A stretch of 64,000 bases of DNA from Ancylobacter polymorphus (GCF_022836935.1 NZ_CP083239.1:682001-746000); one strand, 5' to 3'. Shown: positions 52,653 to 63,462, counted from the stretch's first letter. Made by a program: numbers and translations. Notes: generated from the sequence alone by a model not told the origin.

Positions 52653-55600
52653 TCAGCTCGCCTCGAGGAAGCGCTCTGCGGTCGCAAGGTCGACGGAGAC
52701 CAGCTTGGAGACCCCGCGCTCGGCCATGGTGACGCCGAACAGACGGTTCATCCGGCTCATGGTGATGGGATTGTGGGTAATGGTCACGAAGCGCGTCTCG
52801 GTGAGGCGGCGCATCTCGTCGAGCAAATTGCAGAAGCGTTCCACATTGGAATCGTCGAGCGGCGCATCCACTTCGTCCAGCACGCAGATCGGCGCTGGAT
52901 TGGTAAGGAACACGGCGAAGATCAGCGCCATCGCGGTCAGCGCCTGTTCGCCGCCGGACAACAGCGAGAGTGATTGCGGCTTCTTGCCGGGCGGCTTGGC
53001 GATGATGTCGAGGCCAGCCTCCAGCGGATCGTCCGAATCGGTGAGCACCAGTTGCGCCTCGCCCCCGCCGAAAAGCGTGGTGAAGAGTTGGCGGAAATGC
53101 CCGTCGACGACATTGAAACTGGCCTGCAGCCGCTCGCGCGCCTCGCGGTTGAGGCTGTAGATGCCCTGGCGCAGCCGCTTGATCGCTTCGGTGAGATCGT
53201 CGCGCTCGCCGGTGAGGCCCTTCTGCTGGGTCTCGATCTCGGCCAGTTCCTCTTCGGCGCGCAGATTCACCGCGCCGAGCCGCTCGCGGTCGGCTCTCAA
53301 CCGGCCGAGTTCGGCTTCCAGCTCCGCCAGCACCGGCATCGGGCTGTCGGGTGCGAAGCCGGCGATCTCGCGGGCGGTCTCCGGCGGGCCGTCGAGCGCC
53401 TCCGCCATCTCACGCGCAAGCACCTCCCGGCGCTGCCGCGCCGCCTCGACCCGCGCCTCGGCGCGGGCGCTTTCCTCGCGCGCGGCGGCCAGCGCGTCGA
53501 GCGTGGCACGGGCAAGCTTGTCACCCTCCACCTGCAGAGATTCGGCGGTCGCCAGCCGGTCGCCCGCCTCGCGGCGCGCCGCCTCCGCGCGGGCGATCTC
53601 GTCGAGCAGAGCGCGCCGGCGAGCGGCGAAGCGCACGGGCGCATCGTCAAGCTCTTCGCGCTCGTGCGCAGCTTCCGCGAGGCGCGCCTCAAGCGCGGCG
53701 ACGCGCGCGCCCGTGCCACCGGCCCGCGCTTCCCAGGAGGCGCGCTCCTGGGCGATGAGAGTGAGACGCCGCAGACGCTGGTCGCGCTCGCGCACCAGTG
53801 CATCCGCGCGCACGCGCGTCTCCGCCAGCACCGCGCGGTCCTGAGCGACGCGGGCGCGAATCTCCGCCAGTTGCGCCTCGCCTTGCGCCGGTGGCGGCTG
53901 GTCGGCCATGTCCGCGCGCGCTTCCTCCAGCGCGATCGCGGCAATCTCGCGCTCTTCCTGCAGGCGTGCCAGATTGGTACCGAGCGCGGCGAGCCGGGCG
54001 GACTGCTCGGCGGCGGCGCGTTCGGCACGGGCAAGCTCGTCCCGTGCGGCCTCCATCGCCCGCAGGCTGGCGCGGCGCGCTTCGCGGGCGGCGTTCTCGC
54101 GGGCACCGGCGGCGCGCAGCGCGGCCTCCGCCGCCTCCAGGCCGCGGCGATGCCGCGTCACTTCAAGACGGGCGCCTTCGAGCTGGGCTTCGATATCAGC
54201 GAGGCGATTGCGCTCCGCCAGCCGCCGGGCCGCGGCGGTGGGCGCGTCGGCGGCGGCGACAAAGCCGTCCCAGCGCCACAGGTCGCCTTCGCGGGAAACG
54301 AGGCGTTGTCCGGCCTTAAGCTGGGCGGCGAGGCGCGGGCCGTCAATGCGATCAACAACGCCGATCTGGCTGAGCCGGCGGGCGAGCACCTTGGGCGCGA
54401 CTACATGGGCGGCAAGCGGCTCGGTTCCCTCGGGCAACGGTGCGTCGCCGAGAGGGGCGACCAGCGTCCAGTGCACCGGCGCCTCGCTGTCGGAGGGCGC
54501 ATCGAGATCATCGCCGAGCGCGGCGCCAAGCGCAGCCTCATAGCCCCGTGCCACCTCGATGAAGTCGAGCACCGGCGACCAACGTCGCGGCGTGCCAACA
54601 TCGAGCAGCTTGGCGAGGGTGCGCGCTTCCGTATCAAGCCGTTGGGCCGCCCGTTCCGCCTCGGTGAGCGGACGGCGGGCCTGATCGAGAGCGGCGCGGG
54701 CCACCGCATGGGCGTTCTCGGCCTCCTGCGCGGCCGCCTCGGCGGCCGCGAAGGCGTCCTGCGCCGCTTCGGCACGCTCGCGACGCTCGTCGAGGCGGGC
54801 GGCATCGACATGGGATTCCAGCTGCCGCTTCTGGCCCGCCAGCACGTCTACATCGCGGTCGAGCCGCGACAGGCGCTCGCCTGCCTCGCGCAGCGCGCGT
54901 TCCATCGCCCCGCGCCGCGCGGTCGCTTCGGCATTGGCAGCCGTCGCATCGGCAAAGGCGCGCTCAGACTCGGCGAGGCGCCCCACCGCCTCCCCATTGC
55001 GGGCCAGCGCCTCGTCTTCCAGTTGCGCCGCCTGTTCCTGGGCTATGGCGAGTTCCTCGGCCTCCTGGGCGAGGCGCTCCAGCATCTCGCCGGCGTCTTT
55101 CTCCAGCGCCCGCTCACGCTCCATGTCACCGCCGAGCTGGGCAAGCCGGCGGTCAAGCTCCTCGCGGCGGGCTCCGGCCCGCGCTTCTTCACGGTCGAGT
55201 TCGCCACGGGCAAGGGTCAGCCGCTGAAGCGCGGCGGCGGCCGCTGCATCGGCCTCGCGCAGAGCGGGAATGCCGTGCGCGGCCACGGCGGCGGCGCGGG
55301 CGGCTTCGCCCTGCTGCACGGTGCGGGCGGCAACCTCGCGCACGGCGAGATCAAGCACCCGGCTCGCTTCCCCGAGCCCTGCCTCTGCCTCCAGCCAGCG
55401 CAACCACAGCAGGGCGGCTTCGGCCTTGCGTATATCGGCGGAGAGCACCCGGTAGCGCGAGGCCTGGCGCGACTGGCGGCGCAGCGCGTCGAGCTGGCCG
55501 GAAATCTGGCCGATGACATCCTCGAGCCGCGTCAGGTTGGTTTCCGCCGCCCGCAGGCGCATTTCCGCCTCGTGCCGGCGCGCATGCAGGCCGGCGACGC

Positions 55601-56105
55601 CGGCGGCTTCTTCCAGCAGGCGGCGCCGGGCGGTGGGCTTGGCGCCGACGATTTCGCCGATCTGCCCCTGCCGTACCATGGAAGGCGAACGCGAGCCGGA
55701 AGAGGCGTCTGCGAACAGGATCTGCACGTCGCGGGCGCGCGCCTCGCGCCCGTTGATCCGGTAGGAGGAACCCGCCTCCCGTTCGATGCGGCGGGAAATT
55801 TCCAGCATGTCCGCATCGTTGAACACGGCCGGGGCCGAGCGGTCGCCATTATCGACCACCAACACCACCTCGGCGGTGTTGCGCGCCGGACGGGTGGTGG
55901 AGCCGCCGAAGATGACGTCGTCCATCCCTTCGGCACGCATCGCCTTGTAGGAGCTCTCGCCCATCACCCAGCGCATGGCCTCGACAAGATTGGACTTGCC
56001 GCAGCCATTCGGGCCCACAATGCCGGTAAGGCCGGGCTCGATCAGCATTTCGGTCGGCTCAACGAAGGTCTTGAAGCCGGTGAGACGCAGGCGGGTGAAT
56101 TTCAT
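52653..56105 (-). CDS. smc: chromosome segregation protein SMC
   Basis: A 1150-residue SMC ATPase: Walker A GPNGCGKSNLVEAMRW near the N-terminus, two long coiled coils, hinge around residues 500-650 (VLDFIEVARGYEAALGAALG), then signature LSLLSGGEQALTAMALIF and Walker B ICVLDEVDAPLDDSNVERF. It organises and segregates the chromosome. The ATG at 56105 (MKFTRLRLTGFKTFVEPTEM) is the canonical start. Its upstream neighbour is not the dsbA-like gene, since FUSC, ccrM and mutY lie between. Confidence 0.97.
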   Translation of the reverse strand: MKFTRLRLTGFKTFVEPTEMLIEPGLTGIVGPNGCGKSNLVEAMRWVMGESSYKAMRAEGMDDVIFGGSTTRPARNTAEVVLVVDNGDRSAPAVFNDADMLEISRRIEREAGSSYRINGREARARDVQILFADASSGSRSPSMVRQGQIGEIVGAKPTARRRLLEEAAGVAGLHARRHEAEMRLRAAETNLTRLEDVIGQISGQLDALRRQSRQASRYRVLSADIRKAEAALLWLRWLEAEAGLGEASRVLDLAVREVAARTVQQGEAARAAAVAAHGIPALREADAAAAAALQRLTLARGELDREEARAGARREELDRRLAQLGGDMERERALEKDAGEMLERLAQEAEELAIAQEQAAQLEDEALARNGEAVGRLAESERAFADATAANAEATARRGAMERALREAGERLSRLDRDVDVLAGQKRQLESHVDAARLDERRERAEAAQDAFAAAEAAAQEAENAHAVARAALDQARRPLTEAERAAQRLDTEARTLAKLLDVGTPRRWSPVLDFIEVARGYEAALGAALGDDLDAPSDSEAPVHWTLVAPLGDAPLPEGTEPLAAHVVAPKVLARRLSQIGVVDRIDGPRLAAQLKAGQRLVSREGDLWRWDGFVAAADAPTAAARRLAERNRLADIEAQLEGARLEVTRHRRGLEAAEAALRAAGARENAAREARRASLRAMEAARDELARAERAAAEQSARLAALGTNLARLQEEREIAAIALEEARADMADQPPPAQGEAQLAEIRARVAQDRAVLAETRVRADALVRERDQRLRRLTLIAQERASWEARAGGTGARVAALEARLAEAAHEREELDDAPVRFAARRRALLDEIARAEAARREAGDRLATAESLQVEGDKLARATLDALAAAREESARAEARVEAARQRREVLAREMAEALDGPPETAREIAGFAPDSPMPVLAELEAELGRLRADRERLGAVNLRAEEELAEIETQQKGLTGERDDLTEAIKRLRQGIYSLNREARERLQASFNVVDGHFRQLFTTLFGGGEAQLVLTDSDDPLEAGLDIIAKPPGKKPQSLSLLSGGEQALTAMALIFAVFLTNPAPICVLDEVDAPLDDSNVERFCNLLDEMRRLTETRFVTITHNPITMSRMNRLFGVTMAERGVSKLVSVDLATAERFLEAS

Positions 56106-56221
56106 GGGTCTAGGGTGCCGGCCGCCGGCCACAAGTTCAAGTGGCGGCGCGCGCCCGATCCACGACATGTTGCGGTTTGCAGGCTATTTCGCACCTCCGA
56201 CCGGCGCGGCGTCGGCTGCGT

Positions 56222-57304
56222 TCACGCCTCCTCCCAGCCGAGCCAGCGGCGCAGGCGGGCACTGATCACCAGCGCTGCCAGTGCGAAGGCGCAGCCGAGC
56301 GTGATATCGGCCACGCGATCCCCTGCCGCGTGCATAGGCACATGCATCAATGTGCCCACCAACTGCAGCAGCAGAATGACAAACGCCGCCATCGCCGCCA
56401 TGCCCAGAGCGCCGTGCAGATTCTGCCCCGGCCAGCGCACCAGGGCGGCAAGGGTGAGTCCGGCCATGAGCCCGGCGGGGGAGGTCACCAGCCCGCCATA
56501 GACAACAGCTGCCCCCGCGCCGAGCACCGTGCCCAGCACCAGATCGATCATCATGCGGCGGCTGAACTGAGTGTCGTCGCGCAACACGATCACCACCGCG
56601 AACACCGCCCAATGCGGGTGCGGCAGGCCGAGCAGCCGCCCCGTCATGAAGGCGAGCGCCACGGCCAGCGCGACGATGCCGGCGAAAAGCAGCCGCTCCT
56701 GCTGCGTGTCCCTGATATGGGCGAGGATCGCGACCAGCGTCGGCGCGGTCGAGGGCCGCCACAGGCCAGTGGTCACATCCCATCCCACCGACACCAGCCA
56801 CGCATAGAATGCGAACACGGCCACCACGACGACATCGCCGGGCTGGAATGGGAGGTCGAGCGCGGCGATTGCGGTGGCAAGACAGAAAAAACGTGCCGCG
56901 AAGGCGGCACTCGGATGCACAGCCTCCACCAGCGCATAGAGCGCGGCGGCCACGACCAGCGCGGTCGCCGTCAACCAGACATGGCCCGCAACGGCGCTAC
57001 CAAGCGTGGCGCCGGCGAGTATCACGCCCCCGGCCACGGCGAACAGCACCGCGCGGTGGGGGGCCGAGCCGCCCGTATCCAGCGTGAAGCCGAGGATGCA
57101 GGTGAGGAGCGCATAGCCGACCCAATAGTTCTGGTGCAGCGCCAGCCCTGCCGCCATGGGAGCCATGACCGTGGCTGTGAAGCGGAGCGAACGGCCAGGC
57201 AGGCCGTCGTCATGCCAGCGCAGCGGGGTCGCGCCGATGGGATGCGAGGCCGCCGCCGTGGATGCTCCGGCGCCCGGCTTCGATGAATGCACTTTTGGCG
57301 GCAT
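56222..57304 (-). CDS. FUSC-family membrane transporter-like protein
   Basis: A 360-residue protein with ten or more helices in two similar halves, such as NYWVGYALLTCILGFTLDTG (first half) and WAVFAVVIVLRDDTQFSRRM (second half). This repeated pattern is that of FUSC/aromatic-acid-exporter-like proteins; substrate unknown. Cytoplasmic C-terminus RRWLGWEEA. Confidence 0.85.
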   Translation of the reverse strand: MPPKVHSSKPGAGASTAAASHPIGATPLRWHDDGLPGRSLRFTATVMAPMAAGLALHQNYWVGYALLTCILGFTLDTGGSAPHRAVLFAVAGGVILAGATLGSAVAGHVWLTATALVVAAALYALVEAVHPSAAFAARFFCLATAIAALDLPFQPGDVVVVAVFAFYAWLVSVGWDVTTGLWRPSTAPTLVAILAHIRDTQQERLLFAGIVALAVALAFMTGRLLGLPHPHWAVFAVVIVLRDDTQFSRRMMIDLVLGTVLGAGAAVVYGGLVTSPAGLMAGLTLAALVRWPGQNLHGALGMAAMAAFVILLLQLVGTLMHVPMHAAGDRVADITLGCAFALAALVISARLRRWLGWEEA

Positions 57305-57377
57305 CGCTTTACCCGGTCTTTACCCTGTCCGGCGGAGATTGTGGATACACGAGTTCCGTTGCGTCCTGTACGAGTAG

Positions 57378-58565
<1,188 letters not shown>

Positions 58566-58593
58566 GCCCGACTTTCCATTCTGGACAAGCAAA

Positions 58594-58617
58594 AAGGCCG
58601 CCCATCCGGGCGGCCTT
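58594..58617 (-). terminator. rho-independent terminator (csbD side)
   Basis: AAGGCCGCCC-ATCC-GGGCGGCCTT forms a 10-bp stem. The minus strand continues with TTT, giving a run of five T, so it ends csbD transcription; it may also slow ccrM transcription from the other side. Confidence 0.88.
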
Positions 58618-58636
58618 GCCATTAAAGCTGTGCGGC

Positions 58637-58825
58637 TCAGAGATCGCCGGCCTTCTTCACCGATTCCTTGATCTCGCCCTTGGCCTGCTGGGCTTCGCCC
58701 TTGAGTTCCTGCACCTTGCCTTCGGCCTGAAGACGCTCGGAGCCGGTGGCCTTGCCAACACCCTGCTTGATGTTGCCCATGGCCTCGTTGCCCATGCCCT
58801 TGGCCTTGTCCATCGTGCTACCCAT
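58637..58825 (-). CDS. CsbD-like stress protein (internal start in the mutY frame)
   Basis: A 62-residue charged helical protein: MGSTMDKAKGMGNEAMGNIK, then VGKATGSERLQAEGKVQELK. The pattern is that of CsbD, a general-stress protein of unknown action. AGGAG lies 10 bases before the ATG at 58825 and an intrinsic terminator follows, so it was evidently an independent gene. It is in frame with mutY without an intervening stop. Confidence 0.85.
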   Translation of the reverse strand: MGSTMDKAKGMGNEAMGNIKQGVGKATGSERLQAEGKVQELKGEAQQAKGEIKESVKKAGDL

Positions 58826-60016
58826 GGTCGTCATCTCCTGTTTTGATCCGCTCGTGCGGCTTGCAGGAACAACGATCCGGGAGCGCAAAGGTTCATTCAC
58901 ACAGACGTAATCCTTGCGCGCGGGGGCGGGAGACGCATGGGCCAGAACCTTGCGCATGACCGACGGAAACGCCTCGGCCTCGAAACCCTGCGGCACGACC
59001 CAGCGATGGCCCGCCGGCGCGGGCTGGCTCGCCGGCAGTTCCGCCCGCCAGACCTGCAGTTCCAGCGCGAAATGGCTGAACACATGGGTGACGGTAGCGT
59101 TGAGCGCCGTCCAGGACGCCTCGACCGGAGCATGCGCCGCGGGATGGATGACGCCGCCGGGCTCCCAGGGCGTCGACGGCACCTCGCTCATACCGCCCAG
59201 CAGGCCTTTCGGCGGCCGCGAGCGCACCAGCACAGCGCCATCCGCCCGCACGGCGAGGAAGGCCACGCCCTGGCGGGTCGGCCGCGCGGACTTGGCAGCT
59301 TTCACGGGATAACGCTCCGGCGCCCCGCCGGCGTGGGCGGAACAGGGGCCCTGCCACGGACAAAGCGCGCAGGCCGGCTTGCGCGGCGTACAGATCGTGG
59401 CGCCGAGATCCATCATGGCCTGGGCGAAATCGCCGTAGCGCGCGGCTGGCAACAGGGTGAGCGCCAGCGCGCGCAGCCGGGGGCGCGCCTTGGGCAGCGC
59501 CTCTTCCACCGCGAAGAGGCGGGACACCACCCGCTCCCAATTTCCGTCGACCGGCGCGGCGCGGCGCTCGAAGGCAATGGCGGCAATCGCCGCCGCTGTG
59601 TAGGGACCAATGCCCGGCAGGGCGAGGAGCGCCGCCTCCTCTGACGGGAACTGGCCGCCATGGTGCTCGACCACCGCTCTGGCGCAGGCATGAAGATTGC
59701 GCGCGCGGGCATAATAGCCAAGCCCCGCCCAGGCGGAGAGCACCTCCTCCAGCGGCGCCGCCGCCAGCGCGGCGACCGTTGGCCAGCGGCGCAGGAAGTT
59801 CTCGTAGTATGGCGCGACCGTCACGACGGTGGTCTGCTGCAGCATGATCTCGGAGAGAAAAACCCGATAGGGGTCCTGCCGCCTTCCCGGCGCCGCGCGC
59901 CAAGGGAGGCGCCGACGATGCCGGTCATACCAGGCGAGCAGCGCGCCGGGATCGGGAGCGGCAAGGGCAGCGGCGGATGCGGCGGCGGGGGCGGCTGGAT
60001 TGGCGACGGCTTGCAT
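58637..60016 (-). CDS. mutY: A/G-specific adenine glycosylase, open in frame into csbD
   Basis: MutY occupies residues 1 to about 370 of a 459-residue frame: start MQAVANPAAP, helix-hairpin-helix LPGIGPYTAAAIAAIAF, catalytic Asp in PVDGNWERVVSRLF, Fe-S cluster C-x6-C-x2-C-x5-C in CTPRKPACALCPWQGPC, and a NUDIX-like C-terminal domain (AFLAVRADGAVLVRSRPP). It removes A opposite 8-oxoG. No stop follows the MutY part; the frame runs through a linker (KDYVCVNEPLRSRIVVPASR) into CsbD, whose Met is residue 398. It could be a real fusion, or a lost stop with csbD also translated on its own. Confidence 0.88.
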   Translation of the reverse strand: MQAVANPAAPAAASAAALAAPDPGALLAWYDRHRRRLPWRAAPGRRQDPYRVFLSEIMLQQTTVVTVAPYYENFLRRWPTVAALAAAPLEEVLSAWAGLGYYARARNLHACARAVVEHHGGQFPSEEAALLALPGIGPYTAAAIAAIAFERRAAPVDGNWERVVSRLFAVEEALPKARPRLRALALTLLPAARYGDFAQAMMDLGATICTPRKPACALCPWQGPCSAHAGGAPERYPVKAAKSARPTRQGVAFLAVRADGAVLVRSRPPKGLLGGMSEVPSTPWEPGGVIHPAAHAPVEASWTALNATVTHVFSHFALELQVWRAELPASQPAPAGHRWVVPQGFEAEAFPSVMRKVLAHASPAPARKDYVCVNEPLRSRIVVPASRTSGSKQEMTTMGSTMDKAKGMGNEAMGNIKQGVGKATGSERLQAEGKVQELKGEAQQAKGEIKESVKKAGDL

Positions 60017-60082
60017 GCGATCCTCAGGCACAACGCCCGCACCGTGGCCGCTTCGACCGCGCCGGGCAAGACACGAGTTGAG

Positions 60083-60595
60083 ATGGCCCCGCGTTCCCAC
60101 ACCCGCCCGCTTGCCGACCTGATTGACGGCGCCATTGCCGAATGCTGCCGCCGGCGTGGCCTCGCCTCGGTGGAAATCGTCACCCGCTGGGCCGATATTG
60201 TCGGCGACGCGCTGGCGGCACGGGCGGTGCCGATTAAGCTCGCCTGGCCATCACGACCGGACAGCGGTGAACCCGGCGTGCTGCATGTGCGCGTGGAGGG
60301 CGGCTTCGCCATCGAATTGCAGCACGACGCGCCGGTCGTCATCGACCGGGTCAACCGCTATTTTGGCTGGCGCTGCATCGGCCGGCTGGCGCTGAAGCAG
60401 GGCCCGGTGCCGCGTCCGCGGCCGCGCTTCCGCTTCCAGGAGCCGGACGCGGCCGAATGCGGCGCCGCCCGGCAGCGAATCGCCGCGACCGCCGGTTCCT
60501 TCGAGGACGACGCGCTCGCCACCGCCCTCGCCCGGCTCGGCGCGCTGGTGACCCGGGAGAAGCGGGGCAAGGGGCGAGGCTTCACGCAGCGGTGA
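60083..60595 (+). CDS. DciA-like (DUF721) protein
   Basis: A 170-residue protein with the DUF721 core (LADLIDGAIAECCRRRGLAS, IVTRWADIVGDALAARAVPI, GVLHVRVEGGFAIELQHDAP). DciA relatives load the replicative helicase DnaB in bacteria without DnaC. Weak ribosome site (GAG) before 60083. Divergent from mutY and followed by a DsbA-like gene, a common order in this bacterial group. Confidence 0.88.
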   Translation: MAPRSHTRPLADLIDGAIAECCRRRGLASVEIVTRWADIVGDALAARAVPIKLAWPSRPDSGEPGVLHVRVEGGFAIELQHDAPVVIDRVNRYFGWRCIGRLALKQGPVPRPRPRFRFQEPDAAECGAARQRIAATAGSFEDDALATALARLGALVTREKRGKGRGFTQR

Positions 60596-60727
60596 GGCGT
60601 GCGCCGGCAGCCCCCCGTTGCCATGACGCCGCCCTGGCTGTACGCGCTAGAAGAAGGGCGCAAGGCGCGGGCCTACGCACAGACATTCAGGCCGGTGGAC
60701 ATGTCCGGCTGCTTCTGGAGACCGACA

Positions 60728-61384
60728 ATGATCGACCGCCGTCGCTTCCTCGAAGGTGTTGGCACCCTCGCCCTCTCCCTTGCCGCCTTCGGTACGCTCG
60801 CCGGAAGCCTGATCGGGCGCGCGGAGGCGCAGACGGTCGACACGGCCAAGCTGATGGCGCCCGGGGCACTACCCGACCAGGTGCTGGGCAAGGCCGACGC
60901 GCCGGTGACCATCGTCGAATATGCCTCGATGACCTGCGGTCACTGCGCGCATTTCCATGAGACGACCTATCCGGTGCTCAAGGAGAAATATATCGACACC
61001 GGCAAGGTGCGGTTCATCCTGCGCGAATTCCCGCTCGACATCGTCGCCAAGGCGGCTTTCATGCTGGCGCGCTGCGGCGGCGAGGGCAAATATTACCCGA
61101 TGACCGACACGCTGTTCGAGACCCAGAAGAACTGGGCGTTCTCGAACAATCCGGCGCAGGCCCTGCTTGCCATCGCCAAGCAGAGCGGCATGACGGAAGA
61201 GCAGTTCAACGCCTGCCTCAACGACACCAAGCTGGCCGGCCAGATCGACGAGGTTGCCAAGCGCGGCGCCGAACTCGGTATCGACTCGACCCCGACCTTC
61301 TTCATCAACGGCAAGAAGGTGTCGGGCGCGATGAGCCCGGAGCAGCTCGACAAGGAACTCGCCCCGCTGCTCGGCGGCAACTGA
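60728..61384 (+). CDS. DsbA-family thiol-disulfide protein
   Basis: A 218-residue exported protein with signal peptide (DRRRFLEGVGTLALSLAAFG; cleavage after AEA) and a thioredoxin fold carrying the CxxC site in YASMTCGHCAHFHETTY and the cis-Pro loop in GIDSTPTFFING. It would catalyse disulfide chemistry in the periplasm. GGAG is 8 bases before the ATG. Two further cysteines (ARCGG; NACLND) lie in the helical insertion. Confidence 0.92.
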   Translation: MIDRRRFLEGVGTLALSLAAFGTLAGSLIGRAEAQTVDTAKLMAPGALPDQVLGKADAPVTIVEYASMTCGHCAHFHETTYPVLKEKYIDTGKVRFILREFPLDIVAKAAFMLARCGGEGKYYPMTDTLFETQKNWAFSNNPAQALLAIAKQSGMTEEQFNACLNDTKLAGQIDEVAKRGAELGIDSTPTFFINGKKVSGAMSPEQLDKELAPLLGGN

Positions 61385-61487
61385 ACCTCACGGGCTGTAG
61401 CCCGCCCGGCCTCTCCCGGCTCGGTGCCGCCGGATCGACGCGCCGGCCGCGCCGTCGATGCGGACCCGACATGCGCGCGCTGCCGGC

Positions 61488-62015
61488 TCAGTCCGGCAGA
61501 ACGATGCGGCCGGAAGCATCGAAGGGAAAGCCGGGATTGTGGGCGATCTCCCAGGGGTGACCGTCGGGGTCGGCGACATAGCCGGAATAGCCGCCCCAAA
61601 AGGTCGGCTGCGCCGGACGCAGCGGCCGCCCGCCCGCGGCCACGGCGCGAATCAGCGTCGTGTCCACTTCCGATCGGCTCGCCCGGTTGCAGGCGAGCGC
61701 GATGCCGCCGAACGCACCCGGGCGGCCTGCGACCACGCCGGCATCGGCAGCGAGTTCCACGCGCGGATAGAGCGAAAGCACCACGCCGCCGGCATCGAAA
61801 AAGGCCGCTCCGGTGGCTTCCTTCACGCGTCGCACAAGGCCCAGCGCCTCATAGAAGGTGACCGCGCGCTTCAGATCCGCGACGCCCAACGTCACCAGCG
61901 AGAGCTGCAGTGGCGGCATGACGCGCGCCGTGCCTTTCGGCTCGGACACCGGAGCACCGTCGTCCGCCGCAGGCGCGCCCCTCCCGTCCGGATTCATCCC
62001 CATGTTCCCGCTCAT
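61488..62015 (-). CDS. VOC (glyoxalase-like) family protein
   Basis: A 175-residue protein: a disordered N-terminal 30 residues, then a vicinal-oxygen-chelate domain (LSLVTLGVADLKRAVTFYEA; ATGAAFFDAGGVVLSLYP; GYVADPDGHPWEIAHNPG) with the metal Glu near the end. Substrate unknown. The first ATG at 62015 overlaps the radical SAM stop by 4 bases, so they are probably co-translated; an ATG at 61920 starts nearer the domain. Confidence 0.88.
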   Translation of the reverse strand: MSGNMGMNPDGRGAPAADDGAPVSEPKGTARVMPPLQLSLVTLGVADLKRAVTFYEALGLVRRVKEATGAAFFDAGGVVLSLYPRVELAADAGVVAGRPGAFGGIALACNRASRSEVDTTLIRAVAAGGRPLRPAQPTFWGGYSGYVADPDGHPWEIAHNPGFPFDASGRIVLPD

Positions 62016-63274
62016 GCGCCTTCTCCGAACAGTGACAATTGCTCACCTTTCTGCGGCGGGCGGGTGAAATGGCGGGTGGAAAGCCGCGTCGAGCGCCGGT
62101 TCAGCCCCAGCCTCTCCACCGCGATCTCAAAGCGGCGGGCTAGCGTCCAGGCATAGGGACCGGTGCCGGTCATGCGCTGGCCGAAGGTGGAATCATATTC
62201 CCGCCCGCCATGCAGTTCCTTCAACAGCGACAGCACATGGCGGTAGCGGTCAGGGAAATGGGTGAGCAGCCATTCGCGGAACAGGTCGCGGATTTCCAGC
62301 GGCACGCGCAGCATGACATAGCCGGCTTCCGACGCGCCGGCCGCCGCCGCCGCATCGAGAATGCGCTCCATCTCGGCATCGGTGACGGCGGGTATCACCG
62401 GCGCCACCAGCACGGCGGTCGGCACGCCGGCGTCGGAAAGCCGGCGCAGCGTGTCCAGACGCCGTGAGGGCGTCGCCGCGCGCGGTTCCATCAGCCGCGC
62501 CAGCTTGGGGTCGAGCGTGGTGATGGACAGCGCCACCTTCGCCAGCCCCTTCTCCGCCATTGGCCCCAGAATATCGAGGTCGCGCACCACCAGCGCCGAT
62601 TTGGTGACGATACCGACGGGATGGCCGAAATCGCGCAGCACTTCGAGAATACGGCGGGTCAACCGCCACTCGCGCTCGATTGGCTGATAGCCATCGGTGT
62701 TGATGCCGAGCGCGATGGTACGCGGCTCGTAGCCGGGCTTCGACAACTCCTTGGCCAACAGCTCCGGCGCGTCGGGCTTGGCGAACAGCTTGGTTTCGAA
62801 ATCCAGCCCGGCGGACAGGCCCTGATAGGCGTGGGTCGGCCGCGCGAAACAATAGACGCAGCCATGCTCGCAGCCGCGATAAGGGTTGATCGAGCGGTCG
62901 AACCCGACATCGGGCGAGTCGTTGCGGTTGATGATGGTGCGCGGCTTCTCCACCGTCACGCTGGTGCGGAAGGCCGGCAGGTCGTCCAGTTCCTGCCAGC
63001 CATCGTCGAAGCGCTCACGGCTGTGCGGCTCAAAGCGCCCGGCCGGATTGGAGAGCGCCCCCCGCCCGCGCCGACGCTCACCCTCCACCAGCCAGTCCGG
63101 CATAGGCGGGGGCGCCACGGCGTCCATGTCGGACAGGCCGGTGAGGTCGCGCGCCGCCTCCGCCCGCTCCTGCGCGCGAGCATCGCGACGCTGCTGCGCC
63201 AAGCGCCCCAGATGGCGCGGGGCGGCCGGCGGTGCGGTCGGGGCAGAAGAGCGATCGGAGACGGAGCTTTGCAT
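62012..63274 (-). CDS. PA0069-family radical SAM protein
   Basis: A 420-residue radical SAM enzyme with the cluster motif CEHGCVYC in PYRGCEHGCVYCFARPTH (about residue 135), and the spore-photoproduct-lyase-like pattern IALGINTDGYQPIEREWRLT, VGIVTKSALVVRD. The family is often called PA0069; function unknown but related to SPL repair enzymes. A GAAC-N7-GAAC site lies 42 bases upstream, fitting the alphaproteobacterial LexA box, so SOS induction is likely. Precedes the VOC gene. Confidence 0.9.
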   Translation of the reverse strand: MQSSVSDRSSAPTAPPAAPRHLGRLAQQRRDARAQERAEAARDLTGLSDMDAVAPPPMPDWLVEGERRRGRGALSNPAGRFEPHSRERFDDGWQELDDLPAFRTSVTVEKPRTIINRNDSPDVGFDRSINPYRGCEHGCVYCFARPTHAYQGLSAGLDFETKLFAKPDAPELLAKELSKPGYEPRTIALGINTDGYQPIEREWRLTRRILEVLRDFGHPVGIVTKSALVVRDLDILGPMAEKGLAKVALSITTLDPKLARLMEPRAATPSRRLDTLRRLSDAGVPTAVLVAPVIPAVTDAEMERILDAAAAAGASEAGYVMLRVPLEIRDLFREWLLTHFPDRYRHVLSLLKELHGGREYDSTFGQRMTGTGPYAWTLARRFEIAVERLGLNRRSTRLSTRHFTRPPQKGEQLSLFGEGA

Positions 63275-63316
63275 GTCGGGGCCTCTCGCGGAGACTGTTC
63301 TTTACGCCAGCATTGA

Positions 63317-63331
63317 GAACATATCAAGAAC
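63317..63331. promoter_or_regulatory. LexA (SOS) box
   Basis: GAAC-ATATCAA-GAAC matches the known direct-repeat GTTC-N7-GTTC consensus of alphaproteobacterial LexA (here on the opposite strand). It stands 42 bases before the radical SAM start codon. Confidence 0.7.
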
Positions 63332-63462
63332 ATTGACCGAATTGCGACGGCCGGACTGTACGGGCGCCGAAGCGTGGGTTAGGCAGGAAAAGCTCTTTCC
63401 CTCAGGCTCGGGGCGCCTCCCCGGCCGTTCCCAGACCCGGATCCTTCAAGGGTGGCCACGGC

